Origin: a virus
IMG/VR virus record: IMGVR_UViG_3300027911_000049
Location: 1 to 29,724 of that record
Direction: 5' to 3' (one strand)
DNA: 29,724 nt
Shown here: positions 18,897 to 27,463 of the stretch, piece by piece
How positions within the stretch are numbered: position 1 is the first letter of the stretch
Layout of the letters: every line of letters begins with the position of its first letter
Position numbers and translations under genes: made by a program
The notes under the pieces: model-generated
The model's database searches: none
What the model saw: only the letters and a program-made list of their open reading frames with translations
Told to the model about the DNA's origin: nothing

Positions 18897-20175
18897 CATC
18901 CCGAGCGCCTTCGAGGAACTGTTTCGGGCACACCGATACCACGTTTACTACGGAGGGCGCGGGTCAGCGAAGTCGTGGTCCGTTGCGCGCGCGCTGGTCC
19001 TGAAGGCATACCGATCCCCGCGGCGCATTCTCTGCACGCGCGAGATCCAAGGCTCCATCGCGGAATCCGTGCATCACCTGCTCGAAGAGCAGATCAACGA
19101 GATGGGACTGGCGCCGTGGTTTGACGTGCGCGAGCGGTACATCGCCTGCCGCCTCAACGGCTCCAACTTCCTGTTCAAAGGGCTGCGCCACAACGTCACC
19201 GAGATCAAGTCCACGGAAGGCGTGACGGACTGTTGGGTCGAGGAAGCGGAGAAGGTGAGCTCGAGGTCGTGGTCGGTCCTGATCCCCACGATCCGCATGC
19301 CCGGCTCCGAGATCATCGTCACCTTCAACCCGGCCGACGAGAAGGACCCGACCTACCAGCGGTTCGTCGTGAGCCCGCCGCCGGACGCCTTCGTGAAGAA
19401 GGTGTCGTGGCGGGACAATCCGCACTTCGGCAAAACGACGCTGCCGGCGGAGATGGAGTACCTGCGCCGCGTGGACATGGACGCCTACCTGCACGTCTGG
19501 GAGGGCGAGTGCCGCGTGGCGAGCGCCGCGCAAGTGCTGAACGGCAAGTGGACCATCGACACCTTCGAGCCGGTGACGCGCTCGGATGATCGGTCGCAGG
19601 TCTGGGACGGCCCGTACTACGGCGTGGACTTCGGCTTCGCGGAAGACCCGTCCACGATGCTCCGCGTCTGGGTTCACAACCGCAAGCTCTACGTCGAGCA
19701 TGAAGCCTACGGTCTGAAGGTCGAGAGCGATGACCTGCCGAGGCTGTTCGACAAGGTGCCCGGCGGCAAGGACTACGTGTCGCGCGGCGACTGCGCGCGC
19801 CCGGAAACGATCAGCTACCTCCGCCGCAACGGCTATCCGCGGATGGTTTCCGTGGACAAGTGGCCCGGCAGCGTGGAAGATGGCATCGCGCACCTGCGGC
19901 AGTACGAGCAGATCGTGATTCACCCGCGCTGCCCGCGCACCGCTGAAGAGGCGCGGCTTTGGAGCTACAAGCAGGACCGCCTGACGGGCGACGTGATGCC
20001 GGATCTGGTGGACGCGAACAACCACTGTTGGGACGCCATCCGGTACGCGCTGGCGCCGCTGGTGAAGCGCAGCACGCCGGGCGAGGGCTTCTTGGCCTAC
20101 GCCGCTGATGCGCTCGCGCGCAAGCGCGCGGAAGACGAATCACGTTCACGCGATCCGAAGCACGTGAAGGCATGA
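18874..20175 (+). CDS. terL: Terminase large subunit (PBSX/Terminase_3 type), 433 aa
   Basis: ATG 18874 is chosen inside the end of terS; the longer frame upstream would repeat terS DNA in another frame. ATPase: Walker A GGRGSAKS (27-34), ILCTREIQGSIAESV (52-66), CWVEEAEKVS (120-129, the acidic Walker B region), VTFNPADEKDP (149-159). Nuclease (RNase H-like): YYGVDFGFAEDPS (248-260) with Asp252, and Asp387 in HCWDAIRYAL. All motor and nuclease motifs are intact and the length is normal for the family. It drives DNA into the prohead and cuts it. Confidence 0.95.
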   Translation: MSPKLRVDIPSAFEELFRAHRYHVYYGGRGSAKSWSVARALVLKAYRSPRRILCTREIQGSIAESVHHLLEEQINEMGLAPWFDVRERYIACRLNGSNFLFKGLRHNVTEIKSTEGVTDCWVEEAEKVSSRSWSVLIPTIRMPGSEIIVTFNPADEKDPTYQRFVVSPPPDAFVKKVSWRDNPHFGKTTLPAEMEYLRRVDMDAYLHVWEGECRVASAAQVLNGKWTIDTFEPVTRSDDRSQVWDGPYYGVDFGFAEDPSTMLRVWVHNRKLYVEHEAYGLKVESDDLPRLFDKVPGGKDYVSRGDCARPETISYLRRNGYPRMVSVDKWPGSVEDGIAHLRQYEQIVIHPRCPRTAEEARLWSYKQDRLTGDVMPDLVDANNHCWDAIRYALAPLVKRSTPGEGFLAYAADALARKRAEDESRSRDPKHVKA

Positions 20176-20573
20176 CGATGCAGACAATGCGGTGCCCAAT
20201 CCGGCTGTCCGGCGACGCGCGCGAGGACATCTGGGTTGACGCCGTTGGCCGCTGGCCGCTGCACCACTGGCCCTTCGCGCCGCTGCGCGTATGCAGCCAT
20301 TGCGGCGGATTCCACCCGGAAGACGTGGTGCGCCTGATGCGCGACCACGGATACCACGGCATCCCGGGCGGCCCCGAGGGCAAGCTGTTCCTCGTCCCGC
20401 CGGGGATGGTCGAACACGAGATCGCGCGCCAAGCCGGCGCAGTGCTGCCGGCCAGCATCAAGGGGCCGCCGGCCAAGACGTACCTTCAGCATTTCGACCC
20501 CGAGGCCGGGGCGGCGCTCATGTGCGCCATCATGGTCCGGGAAGCGACGCGCTCGAGCCGCGTCAAGCAATGA
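20172..20573 (+). CDS. Hypothetical protein, 133 aa
   Basis: ATG 20172 overlaps the terL stop. Contains VCSHCGGFHPEDVVRLMRDHGY, a CxxC with nearby His that could bind zinc, and ends in a helical segment. Ends 4 nt before the tRNA. The family is unnamed as far as I know, but a protein of this size between terminase and structural genes recurs in related phages from memory. Confidence 0.65.
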   Translation: MTMQTMRCPIRLSGDAREDIWVDAVGRWPLHHWPFAPLRVCSHCGGFHPEDVVRLMRDHGYHGIPGGPEGKLFLVPPGMVEHEIARQAGAVLPASIKGPPAKTYLQHFDPEAGAALMCAIMVREATRSSRVKQ

Positions 20574-20577
20574 ACAT

Positions 20578-20652
20578 TGCGGGGTAGTGCAGAGACAGCA
20601 CGTCGGCCTCATAAGCCGAAGGTCGTGGGTTTGATTCCCACCCCCGCTACCA
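20578..20652 (+). tRNA. tRNA-Met (CAT), initiator-like
   Basis: Cloverleaf drawn by hand: acceptor strands 20578-20584 and 20642-20648, D arm GTGC/GCAC with a 7-nt loop, anticodon arm TCGGC/GCCGA with loop CTCATAA (anticodon 20610-20612), T arm GTGGG/CCCAC with loop TTTGATT, encoded CCA at 20650-20652. The first acceptor pair is T-T, that is unpaired, as in bacterial initiator tRNA. Much of the sequence (GCGGGGT start, CGTCGG, CTCATAA, CCGAAGGTCGT, CCCCCGC, ACCA) is the same as E. coli initiator tRNA. The D loop is short and lacks the usual GG. Confidence 0.85.
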
Positions 20653-20728
20653 GTTTGCAGCGCTTCTAGGGCATAGCCCGCGACATCGCCCCTTGGCAGT
20701 ACGGTGGTGGGCGCCGCAACTTTCCATC

Positions 20729-20751
20729 AGCCGCCCCCGAGGCGGCTTTTT
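20729..20751 (+). terminator. Rho-independent terminator after the tRNA
   Basis: AGCCGCC, loop CCCGA, GGCGGCT, then TTTT. Perfect 7-bp stem between the tRNA and the first structural gene. Late transcripts need to be antiterminated to pass it, or it releases a separate packaging/tRNA transcript. Confidence 0.85.
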
Positions 20752-20767
20752 CCATTGGGAGATCGTA

Positions 20768-21442
20768 ATGCGCAAGATCCTGAACCTCTTTGAAGCCGCG
20801 CTGCTCGCGCTCCTGATGCAACTCGGGGCCGTGCGCTTCGCGATCCAGTACAGCACCACGCACCGCACGAACAACATGGCGGACATCACGACGCAGCTTG
20901 GAACCACGGCGTTCCTGCTCATCTACACCGGCTCCGCGCCGGCGAACTGCGCCGCTGCGGCGACCGGCACGCTGCTCGCGTCCCTCGCCTGCTCGAACCC
21001 CTTCGCCGGCGCTCCGGCGTCCGGTGTTCTGACCGCTTCCGCGATCACCGCCGCCACGGCTGCCGCGACCGGCACCGCCGGCTACTGGCGCCTCTGCACG
21101 TCCTCGGCCGGCACGACTTGTATCGCGCAGGGCACGGTGTTCCCGACGACCACCCTGACGACCTCTTCGTTGACCGCTGCCAACGGCTCGGTCCTGAACT
21201 TCGCCTCCGGCGGCACCGCCGCGGTGGCGGGCATGACCGTGTCCGGAACCGGCATCCCGGCGGGCACGACCGTCGTGTCCTCGACCGCCACGACCGTCCA
21301 GCTTTCGCAGGTGTCCACGGCTGGCGTCGCCGCCGCCGCGGTCATCACTTTCGGCGGGGACCTGTCGCTGAACTCGACCGCGATTTCCTCCGGTCAGACC
21401 GTCTCGGTCACGTCCTTCGTCCTGACCGCCACGGGAGCCTGA
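20768..21442 (+). CDS. Putative virion protein, Ala/Thr/Ser-rich, 224 aa
   Basis: ATG 20768 has GGGAG upstream and is preferred over ATG 20876 (MADITTQLGTTAF), which lacks a ribosome binding site but could be the family start. Very rich in Ala, Thr, Ser and Gly. The body ...TAGYWRLCTSSAGTTCIAQGTVF...GMTVSGTGIPAGTTVVSSTATTVQLSQVSTAGVAAA is beta-rich and includes a G-T-G-I-P-A-G-T motif typical of phage surface or fibre-type beta modules. Likely a head decoration or tail-associated protein. The first 20 residues are hydrophobic and may not be in the mature protein. Confidence 0.6.
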   Translation: MRKILNLFEAALLALLMQLGAVRFAIQYSTTHRTNNMADITTQLGTTAFLLIYTGSAPANCAAAATGTLLASLACSNPFAGAPASGVLTASAITAATAAATGTAGYWRLCTSSAGTTCIAQGTVFPTTTLTTSSLTAANGSVLNFASGGTAAVAGMTVSGTGIPAGTTVVSSTATTVQLSQVSTAGVAAAAVITFGGDLSLNSTAISSGQTVSVTSFVLTATGA

Positions 21443-21443
21443 C

Positions 21444-22007
21444 GTGCGCCCGAATGTCCCGATCCTTCTCGCCTCCGCCGTAGCGGACGGCACGGCGCTC
21501 ACCGCCAGCGTCACCGCGACCTCGATCCTCCACGGCTCGGGGAAGGCGCAGTTGAACGGCGGGGTGCTGGACATCGGCACGACGCTCAAGGCGTTGATCC
21601 GGGGCCGCATCTCCACGGTCGCTACCCCCGGCACGCTCACCTTCGACTGCCGCCTCGGGCCGACGGGGAACATCGTCCTCTCCGCCTTCGGCGCGCTCAA
21701 CCTGAACGCCACGGCGACGACGAACCAGTCCTTCGAGCTCGAGATCGAGGCGACGATCCGCGCCCTCGGCACCGGCACGGGCGCGAACGCGCTCTGCACC
21801 GCGCGCTTCTCGTCCCGCTCGCTCATCGGCTCGGCTGCTGTCGCGGCCGGCGGCGTCGGCGTCATCACCCTGCCGGACACCGCCCCGGCGGTCGGCACGG
21901 GCTTCGATTCCACCGTGGACAACACCTTCGACGTGTACGCCACGTGGGGCACGAACAACGCGAACAGCATTCAGGTGCATCAAAGCTGGCTCTGGATGCT
22001 GAACTGA
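21444..22007 (+). CDS. Putative virion protein, 187 aa
   Basis: GTG 21444, starting 1 nt after the previous stop. The sequence MRPNVPILLASAVADGTALTASVTATSILHGSGKAQLNGGVLDIGTTLKALIRGRIS...FDCRLGPTGNIVLSAFGALNLNATATTNQSFELEIEATIRALG...IQVHQSWLWMLN looks like an all-beta jelly-roll-like domain. I remember this kind of protein from many proteobacterial phages, annotated only as hypothetical. A structural role is inferred from the location in the head-gene cluster and the composition. Confidence 0.65.
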   Translation: MRPNVPILLASAVADGTALTASVTATSILHGSGKAQLNGGVLDIGTTLKALIRGRISTVATPGTLTFDCRLGPTGNIVLSAFGALNLNATATTNQSFELEIEATIRALGTGTGANALCTARFSSRSLIGSAAVAAGGVGVITLPDTAPAVGTGFDSTVDNTFDVYATWGTNNANSIQVHQSWLWMLN

Positions 22008-22021
22008 CGTAGGGGCAGGAC

Positions 22022-23623
22022 ATGGCTGGTATCCCGATCCAGCCGATGCCTCTCGGGATCGGCGCGCAACTTCCGACCGCTAACCCGCGCCAGCTCACGC
22101 AATACCTGATCAGGCGCGGCGTCCTCGGCATCGGGGGCGCGGCCCCGGCCAGTTCCATCTCCGGCTCGGCGGCGATCACCGAGTCGGCGGACAGCGTTCC
22201 CGCTACCGGCACGACGACCTCAGCCGGTACGGCTTCAATCGCGGAGAGAGGCGATCCCTCTACCGCGTCGGGCACGTTGGCATCGAGCGGCACGGCTTCG
22301 ATCACGGAGTCGGCCGACTCGCCCGCGGCCACAGGCTCGGTAGTAGCCGCCGGCATCAACGCCAGCGCCGCGCTGCTCGAAACGCCTGACGCTGTAACGG
22401 CTTCCGGCGCCAGCGCCAGCGCCGGCTCAGCGTCGGTCAGCGAGGGCTCGGACGCGCTTTCCGCCCCGGCTGCGCTCACGAGCGCGGGCACGGTGGCGGC
22501 CACGGACCTCATTGACGCTCTCGCGGCGTCCGGGGCGCTGACCTCGAGCGGCACGGCTGCCCTGCTCGAGTCCGCCGACGCTCTGGCCGGCACCGGCGCC
22601 AGCGCGTCCTCTGGGACGGCGGGCGCCACGGAATCGCAGGACACGGCTGCGTCCGTGGCGAGCGTGACCAGCGCGGGTGCGCTGGCCGCCAAAGAATCGA
22701 ATGACGCCCTCGCCAGCGCGGGGGCTTTGCTCACGAGCGGTACGGTCACGGCGACCGACGCAGCGGACACGCCGACCGCTACTGGCGCGCTCACGTCCTC
22801 CGGGACCATCAGCGCCCCGGAGGCCAGCGACGCACTCGCCGCCTCCGGCTCGGCCCTATCCGGCACAGCCGGCAGCGCGGCGCTCGGGGAGTCGGTAGAC
22901 GCCATCGCGTCCTCCGGCTCCGTCACCGGCTACGTCCTCACCGGCGCGCCGCGGGACGGCGTGGACGCACTGGCGGCTGCCGGTGCGGTCGTGACGGCGG
23001 GCTCGGCGGCGATCACGGAAGGGCTGGACCCCGTCACCGCGGTCGGCGGCGACGCCAGCGCGGGCGCGGAAGCACTGACGGAAGGCGCGGACCTGCTGGC
23101 GGCTGCCGGCGGCCTCACGAGCAGCGGCGCGATTGCCAGCGCGGAAGGCCGGGATGCGGCTTCCGCCACGGGCTCGGCGCTCTCGGGTGTCAGCGGCGCG
23201 GCCCCGATCACGGAAGGCGCTGACGCGGTTTCCGGCGCCCTGAGCAGCCTCACCGCGGGCGCCATCTCGACCCCTGACCCGGTCGATGCCCTGATCGCTG
23301 CCGGCAGTGTCTCGACCCCGACCGCGACCGCAATCGCCGCGATCACGGACTACGTGGATCGCGTGGTGGCGAGCGGTGGGATCTTTGCCACCGGCACGGT
23401 CAACGCACTCGAGCCCGTGGACTTCGCCATCGTCCTCGGGCTGACCGGCTTCCTGCCGGCCGATTCGCTCTTCTCCGTCCCTGCGCCCGCGCGAAACATG
23501 ACCGCGGCGGCGCCCGGCCGGCAATACGCCATCGCCGGCGCGGCCGAGAACACGGCTGCCGCACCCGGGCGCGCAATGACCGTCGGCGCTCCGGCGCCCA
23601 CGAAAGCTACAAGGCGATCCTGA
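22022..23623 (+). CDS. Virion protein built of about twenty 21-residue repeats, 533 aa
   Basis: Ribosome binding site GGGGCAGG before ATG 22022. After a 40-residue head (IPIQPMPLGIGAQLPTANPRQLTQYLIRRG), residues ~45-460 are tandem degenerate repeats of the form G-T-A-x-I-T-E-S-x-D-A-L-A-A-T-G-A-L-T-S-S. The C-terminal ~70 residues hold two copies of an AAAPGR motif. The regular Asp/Gly spacing suggests stacked beta turns or repeated beta-sandwich strands, forming an elongated fibre or lattice cement. Composition is about one third Ala and low in aromatic residues. Between terminase and portal, it is likely a head-exterior or neck protein. Confidence 0.7.
   Translation: MAGIPIQPMPLGIGAQLPTANPRQLTQYLIRRGVLGIGGAAPASSISGSAAITESADSVPATGTTTSAGTASIAERGDPSTASGTLASSGTASITESADSPAATGSVVAAGINASAALLETPDAVTASGASASAGSASVSEGSDALSAPAALTSAGTVAATDLIDALAASGALTSSGTAALLESADALAGTGASASSGTAGATESQDTAASVASVTSAGALAAKESNDALASAGALLTSGTVTATDAADTPTATGALTSSGTISAPEASDALAASGSALSGTAGSAALGESVDAIASSGSVTGYVLTGAPRDGVDALAAAGAVVTAGSAAITEGLDPVTAVGGDASAGAEALTEGADLLAAAGGLTSSGAIASAEGRDAASATGSALSGVSGAAPITEGADAVSGALSSLTAGAISTPDPVDALIAAGSVSTPTATAIAAITDYVDRVVASGGIFATGTVNALEPVDFAIVLGLTGFLPADSLFSVPAPARNMTAAAPGRQYAIAGAAENTAAAPGRAMTVGAPAPTKATRRS
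22154..23420 (+). repeat. Coding tandem repeats of about 63 bp
   Basis: About twenty diverged units encoding the 21-residue protein repeats. The DNA reads as repeated modules around SGTA-TES-DAL-ATGALTS with codon variation, so expansion is old rather than a recent slip. Units 11-13 and 16 have 2-3 residue insertions or a shorter length. Confidence 0.7.
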
Positions 23624-23928
23624 TGACCTCACGCTTCCTGCCGCTGGCGCCCACCGAGGCCCGCGTCCTCACCTTCGACTTCACGCAGGACATGGCGACG
23701 GGCGAAACCCTCACGGGCTCGCCCACCGCCGCCGTGAGCGTGGACTTCGGCACGGACGCATCGCCGCAGGCCATCGTGAAGCAGGTGACGATCAGCGGCC
23801 TGACCGTCCTCGTCGCCGTGAGCGGGATGCAGAACAACGTCGATTACCACATCACGGTCACGTGCCCGACCTCCAATGCGCTGAAAACGCTGACGATGGC
23901 CGGCATCCTGCCCGTGCGGAGCGCCTGA
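23623..23928 (+). CDS. Small beta-sandwich virion protein, fibre-adaptor-like, 101 aa
   Basis: Coupled by TGATG to the preceding gene. The sequence MTSRFLPLAPTEARVLTFDFTQDMATGETLTGSPTAAVSVDFGTDASPQAIVKQVTISGLTVLVAVSGMQNNVDYHITVTCPTSNALKTLTMAGILPVR has the pattern of small Ig-like phage proteins annotated as fibre-tail adaptors (FDFxxDxATGETLTG, then VxGGxxNxxYxITxxxxTSxG). It probably bridges a fibre or appendage to the particle. It overlaps the portal start by 1 nt. Confidence 0.65.
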   Translation: MTSRFLPLAPTEARVLTFDFTQDMATGETLTGSPTAAVSVDFGTDASPQAIVKQVTISGLTVLVAVSGMQNNVDYHITVTCPTSNALKTLTMAGILPVRSA

Positions 23929-25523
23929 TGGGTGAACGCACCGCCAACGCCGGCAAGCCAATCGAGCCGGGGATGCTCGCGCGCGTGGTGGCGGGCGTGC
24001 GCTACGCCGTCAGCGGTGTCACGCCGGAGAACTGGTTCGGCCCCGCGCAGCCGCTCAAGCCCATCGCGCAGGAGCAAGCGGAAGGCAGGCGCTTCGACTA
24101 CCCGGTCGCGCGCAACACCCGCTTCACGCCCCGCCTCGAGGAACGGTTCAGCTTCCAGACCCTTCGCAACCTCGCGGACACCTGCGACGTGCTGCGCATC
24201 GTCATCGAGACGCGCAAAGACCAGATCGAGAGCTTCGAGTGGGAGATCGTCGAGAAGGACAAGGACGACGCGCCCGCCGGCAAGAAGAAGAAGGAAGGCC
24301 CGGAGCCGGGCGTGCAGGAGCAGATCGACGCCGCGACGGCGCTGATTATGCAGCCGACGCCGGACCTTGATGGGCCGCAGTGGATGCGCGCGTTCCTCGA
24401 GGACCTGTTCGTCATCGACGCCGTGGCGATCTACCCGCGGATGACGAAGGGCGGGGACCTTTTCGCGCTCGAGCTCATCGACGCGGCCACCATTCACCGC
24501 ATCATCGACCCGACCGGCCGCACGCCGATGCCCCCGGACCCGGCGTATCAGCAAGTGCTGCACGGCGTCCCCGCGGTGGATTACAGCGCCGACCAGTTGG
24601 TCTACACGATGCGCAACCCGCGCACGAACCGCCTGTACGGCTACTCGCCCGTCGAGCAGATCGTCACCATCGTCAGCACGGCCATCAACCGCGCCACGAG
24701 CCAGCTTCAGCACTACTCGGAAGGGAACATCCCGGAGGCCATCGCCGGCCTGCCGCCCGAGTGGTCGATGACCCAGATCAAGGAGTTTCAGGACTGGTGG
24801 GACAACCTCATCGCCGGGGACACCGCGCAACAGCGCCGCATGAAGTTCGTGCCGCTGGACCCGACGAAGATCAAGGAGACGAAGTACGGCCTCGACCTGA
24901 AGGACGCCTTCGACGAATACCTCGTGCGGGTGATCTGCTTCGCCTTCGCCGTCGCGCCCTCCGCGCTGGTGAAGGACAACAATCGCGCCACCGCCCAGAC
25001 CGTCGGCGTGCAGTCCAAGGAAGAGGGGATGATGCCTTGGCTGCGGTTCATGAAGCGCCGCATCGACTACCTGCTTCAGCGGTACGGGAAGTTCGACAAG
25101 GTCGAGTTCCGCTGGAAGATCGAGGATGTCGTCGATCCGCTGACGCAGGCGCAGATCGACCAAATCTACATCGCCACCGGCGTCAAAACGGTGGACGAGA
25201 TCCGCGCCGAGCGGTTCGGTGACGAGCCTCTGGACACGAACCAGAAGTTCGAGGCCGGGCTGCCCGACGCCAAGGACAAGCCGAAGCCGGGCGAAGGCCC
25301 GGTGCCGGGCGTGCCCGCGATGCCCACCCCGGGGCAGACGCAGGGCGAAGCGAAGACGCAGGCGAGTGGCGGCAATCAGCCGCCGGACAACTCCACCGAC
25401 AAATTTGCGCACGGCCCGCTGCACGGACTGAAGCTGGTCGTCGCCCCGAACATCAATCTTGGCGACAACATCGTGCAAGTTCCCGAAGCGCGCATGCACG
25501 TGGTTGTCGAGGGGAATCAGTAA
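23928..25523 (+). CDS. Portal protein, 531 aa
   Basis: ATG 23928 is in a TGATG overlap; the longer frame is rejected because it duplicates the previous gene's DNA. Portal features: ARNTRFTPRLEERFSFQTLRNLADTCDVLRIVIETRKDQIESFEWEI (N-terminal wing), a Lys-rich loop (GKKKKEGPEPG), FLEDLFVIDAVAIYPRM, LYGYSPVEQIVTIVSTAINRATSQLQHYSEGNIPEAI (the stem-clip region of HK97/PBSX-type portals), VRVICFAFAVAPSALVKDNNRATAQTVGVQSKEEGMMPWLRFMKRRID. The last ~110 residues are Pro/Gly-rich and disordered. It forms the dodecameric ring through which terminase packs DNA. Confidence 0.9.
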   Translation: MGERTANAGKPIEPGMLARVVAGVRYAVSGVTPENWFGPAQPLKPIAQEQAEGRRFDYPVARNTRFTPRLEERFSFQTLRNLADTCDVLRIVIETRKDQIESFEWEIVEKDKDDAPAGKKKKEGPEPGVQEQIDAATALIMQPTPDLDGPQWMRAFLEDLFVIDAVAIYPRMTKGGDLFALELIDAATIHRIIDPTGRTPMPPDPAYQQVLHGVPAVDYSADQLVYTMRNPRTNRLYGYSPVEQIVTIVSTAINRATSQLQHYSEGNIPEAIAGLPPEWSMTQIKEFQDWWDNLIAGDTAQQRRMKFVPLDPTKIKETKYGLDLKDAFDEYLVRVICFAFAVAPSALVKDNNRATAQTVGVQSKEEGMMPWLRFMKRRIDYLLQRYGKFDKVEFRWKIEDVVDPLTQAQIDQIYIATGVKTVDEIRAERFGDEPLDTNQKFEAGLPDAKDKPKPGEGPVPGVPAMPTPGQTQGEAKTQASGGNQPPDNSTDKFAHGPLHGLKLVVAPNINLGDNIVQVPEARMHVVVEGNQ

Positions 25524-27448
25524 TGGTTGCGACGATCTCGCAGGTCACTCTCTACCCGCCCGCGGGCGGCACCACCACGACGGTCAACGGCCGCTCGTAC
25601 ACGGCAGCGGACTCCGTCGGGATCGTCGTCCCGATTGGCGACGCCATCGAGCTCGAGGCGAACGGCTGGTTCCGCGCCCCGCTCTACGGCGGCGGCGGGG
25701 GCGGCTCGCTCACCGCGGCGGCGCTTCAGGCGCTCCTGAACGCCAACATCTTCTACGGCACCTTCGTGCCGCGGAACGGCCTGTTCTCGTCGGTGGGATC
25801 GCTCTCCCTCGCGGCGAACGACAATGAAGTCGGCGTGATCCTCGACCCCCAGACCGGCGGCGTGATGTCGTGGGACAACACCGGGGTCGGGCACGCGATG
25901 TTCGGGTTCGAGACGCCGCAGGTCCTCACGTTCGCTTCGACCTCGGCCACGTCGCTCGCGATCACGAAGCTGACCGGCATCATCCGCATCAAGTTCCCGA
26001 CCGGCTTCACGTCCCCGTCGGTCAACGTCACGCTGCCGACCCCGGCTTCGGCCGCTGCACTCGAGGGGATGCAGGTCACGCTCGAGTTCCCGATTCCGCC
26101 GACCGGGAATCCACTTACTGTCCAGATCAACGGCACCACCGTCGTCACGAACTTCGCAGCAGGCTACATCGGCGGGATGACGGTGCAGATGAAGTGGAAC
26201 GGCTCCGCGTGGTACGTCCTGAACGTCCTCGGCTTCGCCACCACCGGGCACCTTGGAACCGCTGTCTTCGGCGGCCTCGCATACTACGAAACCGATCTCG
26301 CGATCGGCTATCAGGCGCAGGCGCAGGCTTCCGGTGGTCTGGGGGCCGGGTGGGGGGCGTTCGCGTTCGGACCGCAGGCGACCGCCTCTGGGAATGCTGC
26401 CGTCGCTGTCGGAGGTAGCGCGAAAGCCATCGGCACTAGCACCATCTCCTTCGGAGGTAACTCGTACGGGCAGGCGTCATTTGCCGCAGCGGGCGCGACC
26501 ACATATGCCGGGTACTCAATCGCCATTGGACTCGGCGCCAGCGGCCCGCTATCACAAACCTTCATCGTTACTGTCGCTCCGTCCCTCGCCGGGCTGACTG
26601 CTGGCTCCGTCGTCACGCTGACGGTCGCGGCGTCCGCTGCTGCTCAGTTCAAGGCTGGCGACACCGTAATCGTGAGTCCGGGCGGTCCCGGATCGACCGT
26701 TACTGGCAGCCCGGAATTCGAGTTCACCGTCACGAGCGTCACATCGGTCACGCCGTTTCAGGTGATTGGAACGTTGAGCAGCGCGCTACCCGCTGGATCC
26801 ACCTACGGACTCGGCACGCAGTTCTGGAACACGAACGTGTGCTTTGCTTCTGTGGCACTCGGGGCCGGGCAATTTTCCAGCGGCAATGAATTCGTCATCA
26901 GCACGCTCATCAACAACGCTGGCGCTCAGAAATCGCACTTCCAGCTTTATGCGGCAACGACCGGCGCTACGGCGCTGCAAATCGGCACGGACGGCCAGAC
27001 GGCCCTCAACACCCAGACGACGGCGGGCCTCAACCTCGGAACCGCGCTCGGCTCCCACAACCGCATCTACCTCGCGATCAACCGAGTCCACAAGATCAAG
27101 CTGAAGGCCATCGCCTTCCAAGCTCTGCCGACGCAGTCGATGGCGGCGGGCGCGGTCATGGTGATCGAGCGCGACATGATTATCGCGAACGACAACGGGA
27201 CTCTGCGCCAGCTTCAGGCCCCCGTCACCGTGGGCACGGACCTGAACTTCACGGGCGCGACGGCGCCGACCGGCACGACGCTGCTCTCCGCGACGCCGGG
27301 CACGACGCAGCCGACGGTGACGACCACGACCAGCATCGGACTGCTGATGAACTCGGCCTACCAATCGCTCGACGTGACGGTCCTCGGCCTGACCTCGACG
27401 AACACCTACCACTGGCACATTTTCATCGAAGACGTTCAGTGCGTGTAA
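25523..27448 (+). CDS. Tail fibre/appendage-like protein with YadA-head-like repeats, 641 aa
   Basis: TAATG overlap with the portal gene. Residues ~4-50 (ISQVTLYPPAGGTTTTVNGRSYTAADSVGIVVPIGDAIELEANGW) form a small module shared with the 100-aa protein at 29141. A glycine linker (GGGGGG) follows. Residues ~258-340 (DLAIGYQAQA...GWGAFAFGPQATASGNAAVAVGGSAKAIGTSTISFGGNSYGQASFAAAG...YSIAIGLGA) carry repeats like the left-handed beta-roll of YadA-type trimeric adhesin heads. The C-terminal ~300 residues are beta-rich. Probably a trimeric fibre; host receptor unknown. Being directly after the portal is unusual for a fibre. Confidence 0.7.
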   Translation: MVATISQVTLYPPAGGTTTTVNGRSYTAADSVGIVVPIGDAIELEANGWFRAPLYGGGGGGSLTAAALQALLNANIFYGTFVPRNGLFSSVGSLSLAANDNEVGVILDPQTGGVMSWDNTGVGHAMFGFETPQVLTFASTSATSLAITKLTGIIRIKFPTGFTSPSVNVTLPTPASAAALEGMQVTLEFPIPPTGNPLTVQINGTTVVTNFAAGYIGGMTVQMKWNGSAWYVLNVLGFATTGHLGTAVFGGLAYYETDLAIGYQAQAQASGGLGAGWGAFAFGPQATASGNAAVAVGGSAKAIGTSTISFGGNSYGQASFAAAGATTYAGYSIAIGLGASGPLSQTFIVTVAPSLAGLTAGSVVTLTVAASAAAQFKAGDTVIVSPGGPGSTVTGSPEFEFTVTSVTSVTPFQVIGTLSSALPAGSTYGLGTQFWNTNVCFASVALGAGQFSSGNEFVISTLINNAGAQKSHFQLYAATTGATALQIGTDGQTALNTQTTAGLNLGTALGSHNRIYLAINRVHKIKLKAIAFQALPTQSMAAGAVMVIERDMIIANDNGTLRQLQAPVTVGTDLNFTGATAPTGTTLLSATPGTTQPTVTTTTSIGLLMNSAYQSLDVTVLGLTSTNTYHWHIFIEDVQCV

Positions 27449-27463
27449 CTGGGAGCTTCAGCG

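Noticed and set aside
21865-22926. Minus-strand frame of 353 codons opposite the repeat protein
   Set aside because: It shows repeats only because the plus-strand gene is repetitive; the plus frame has the ribosome binding site and operon coupling.
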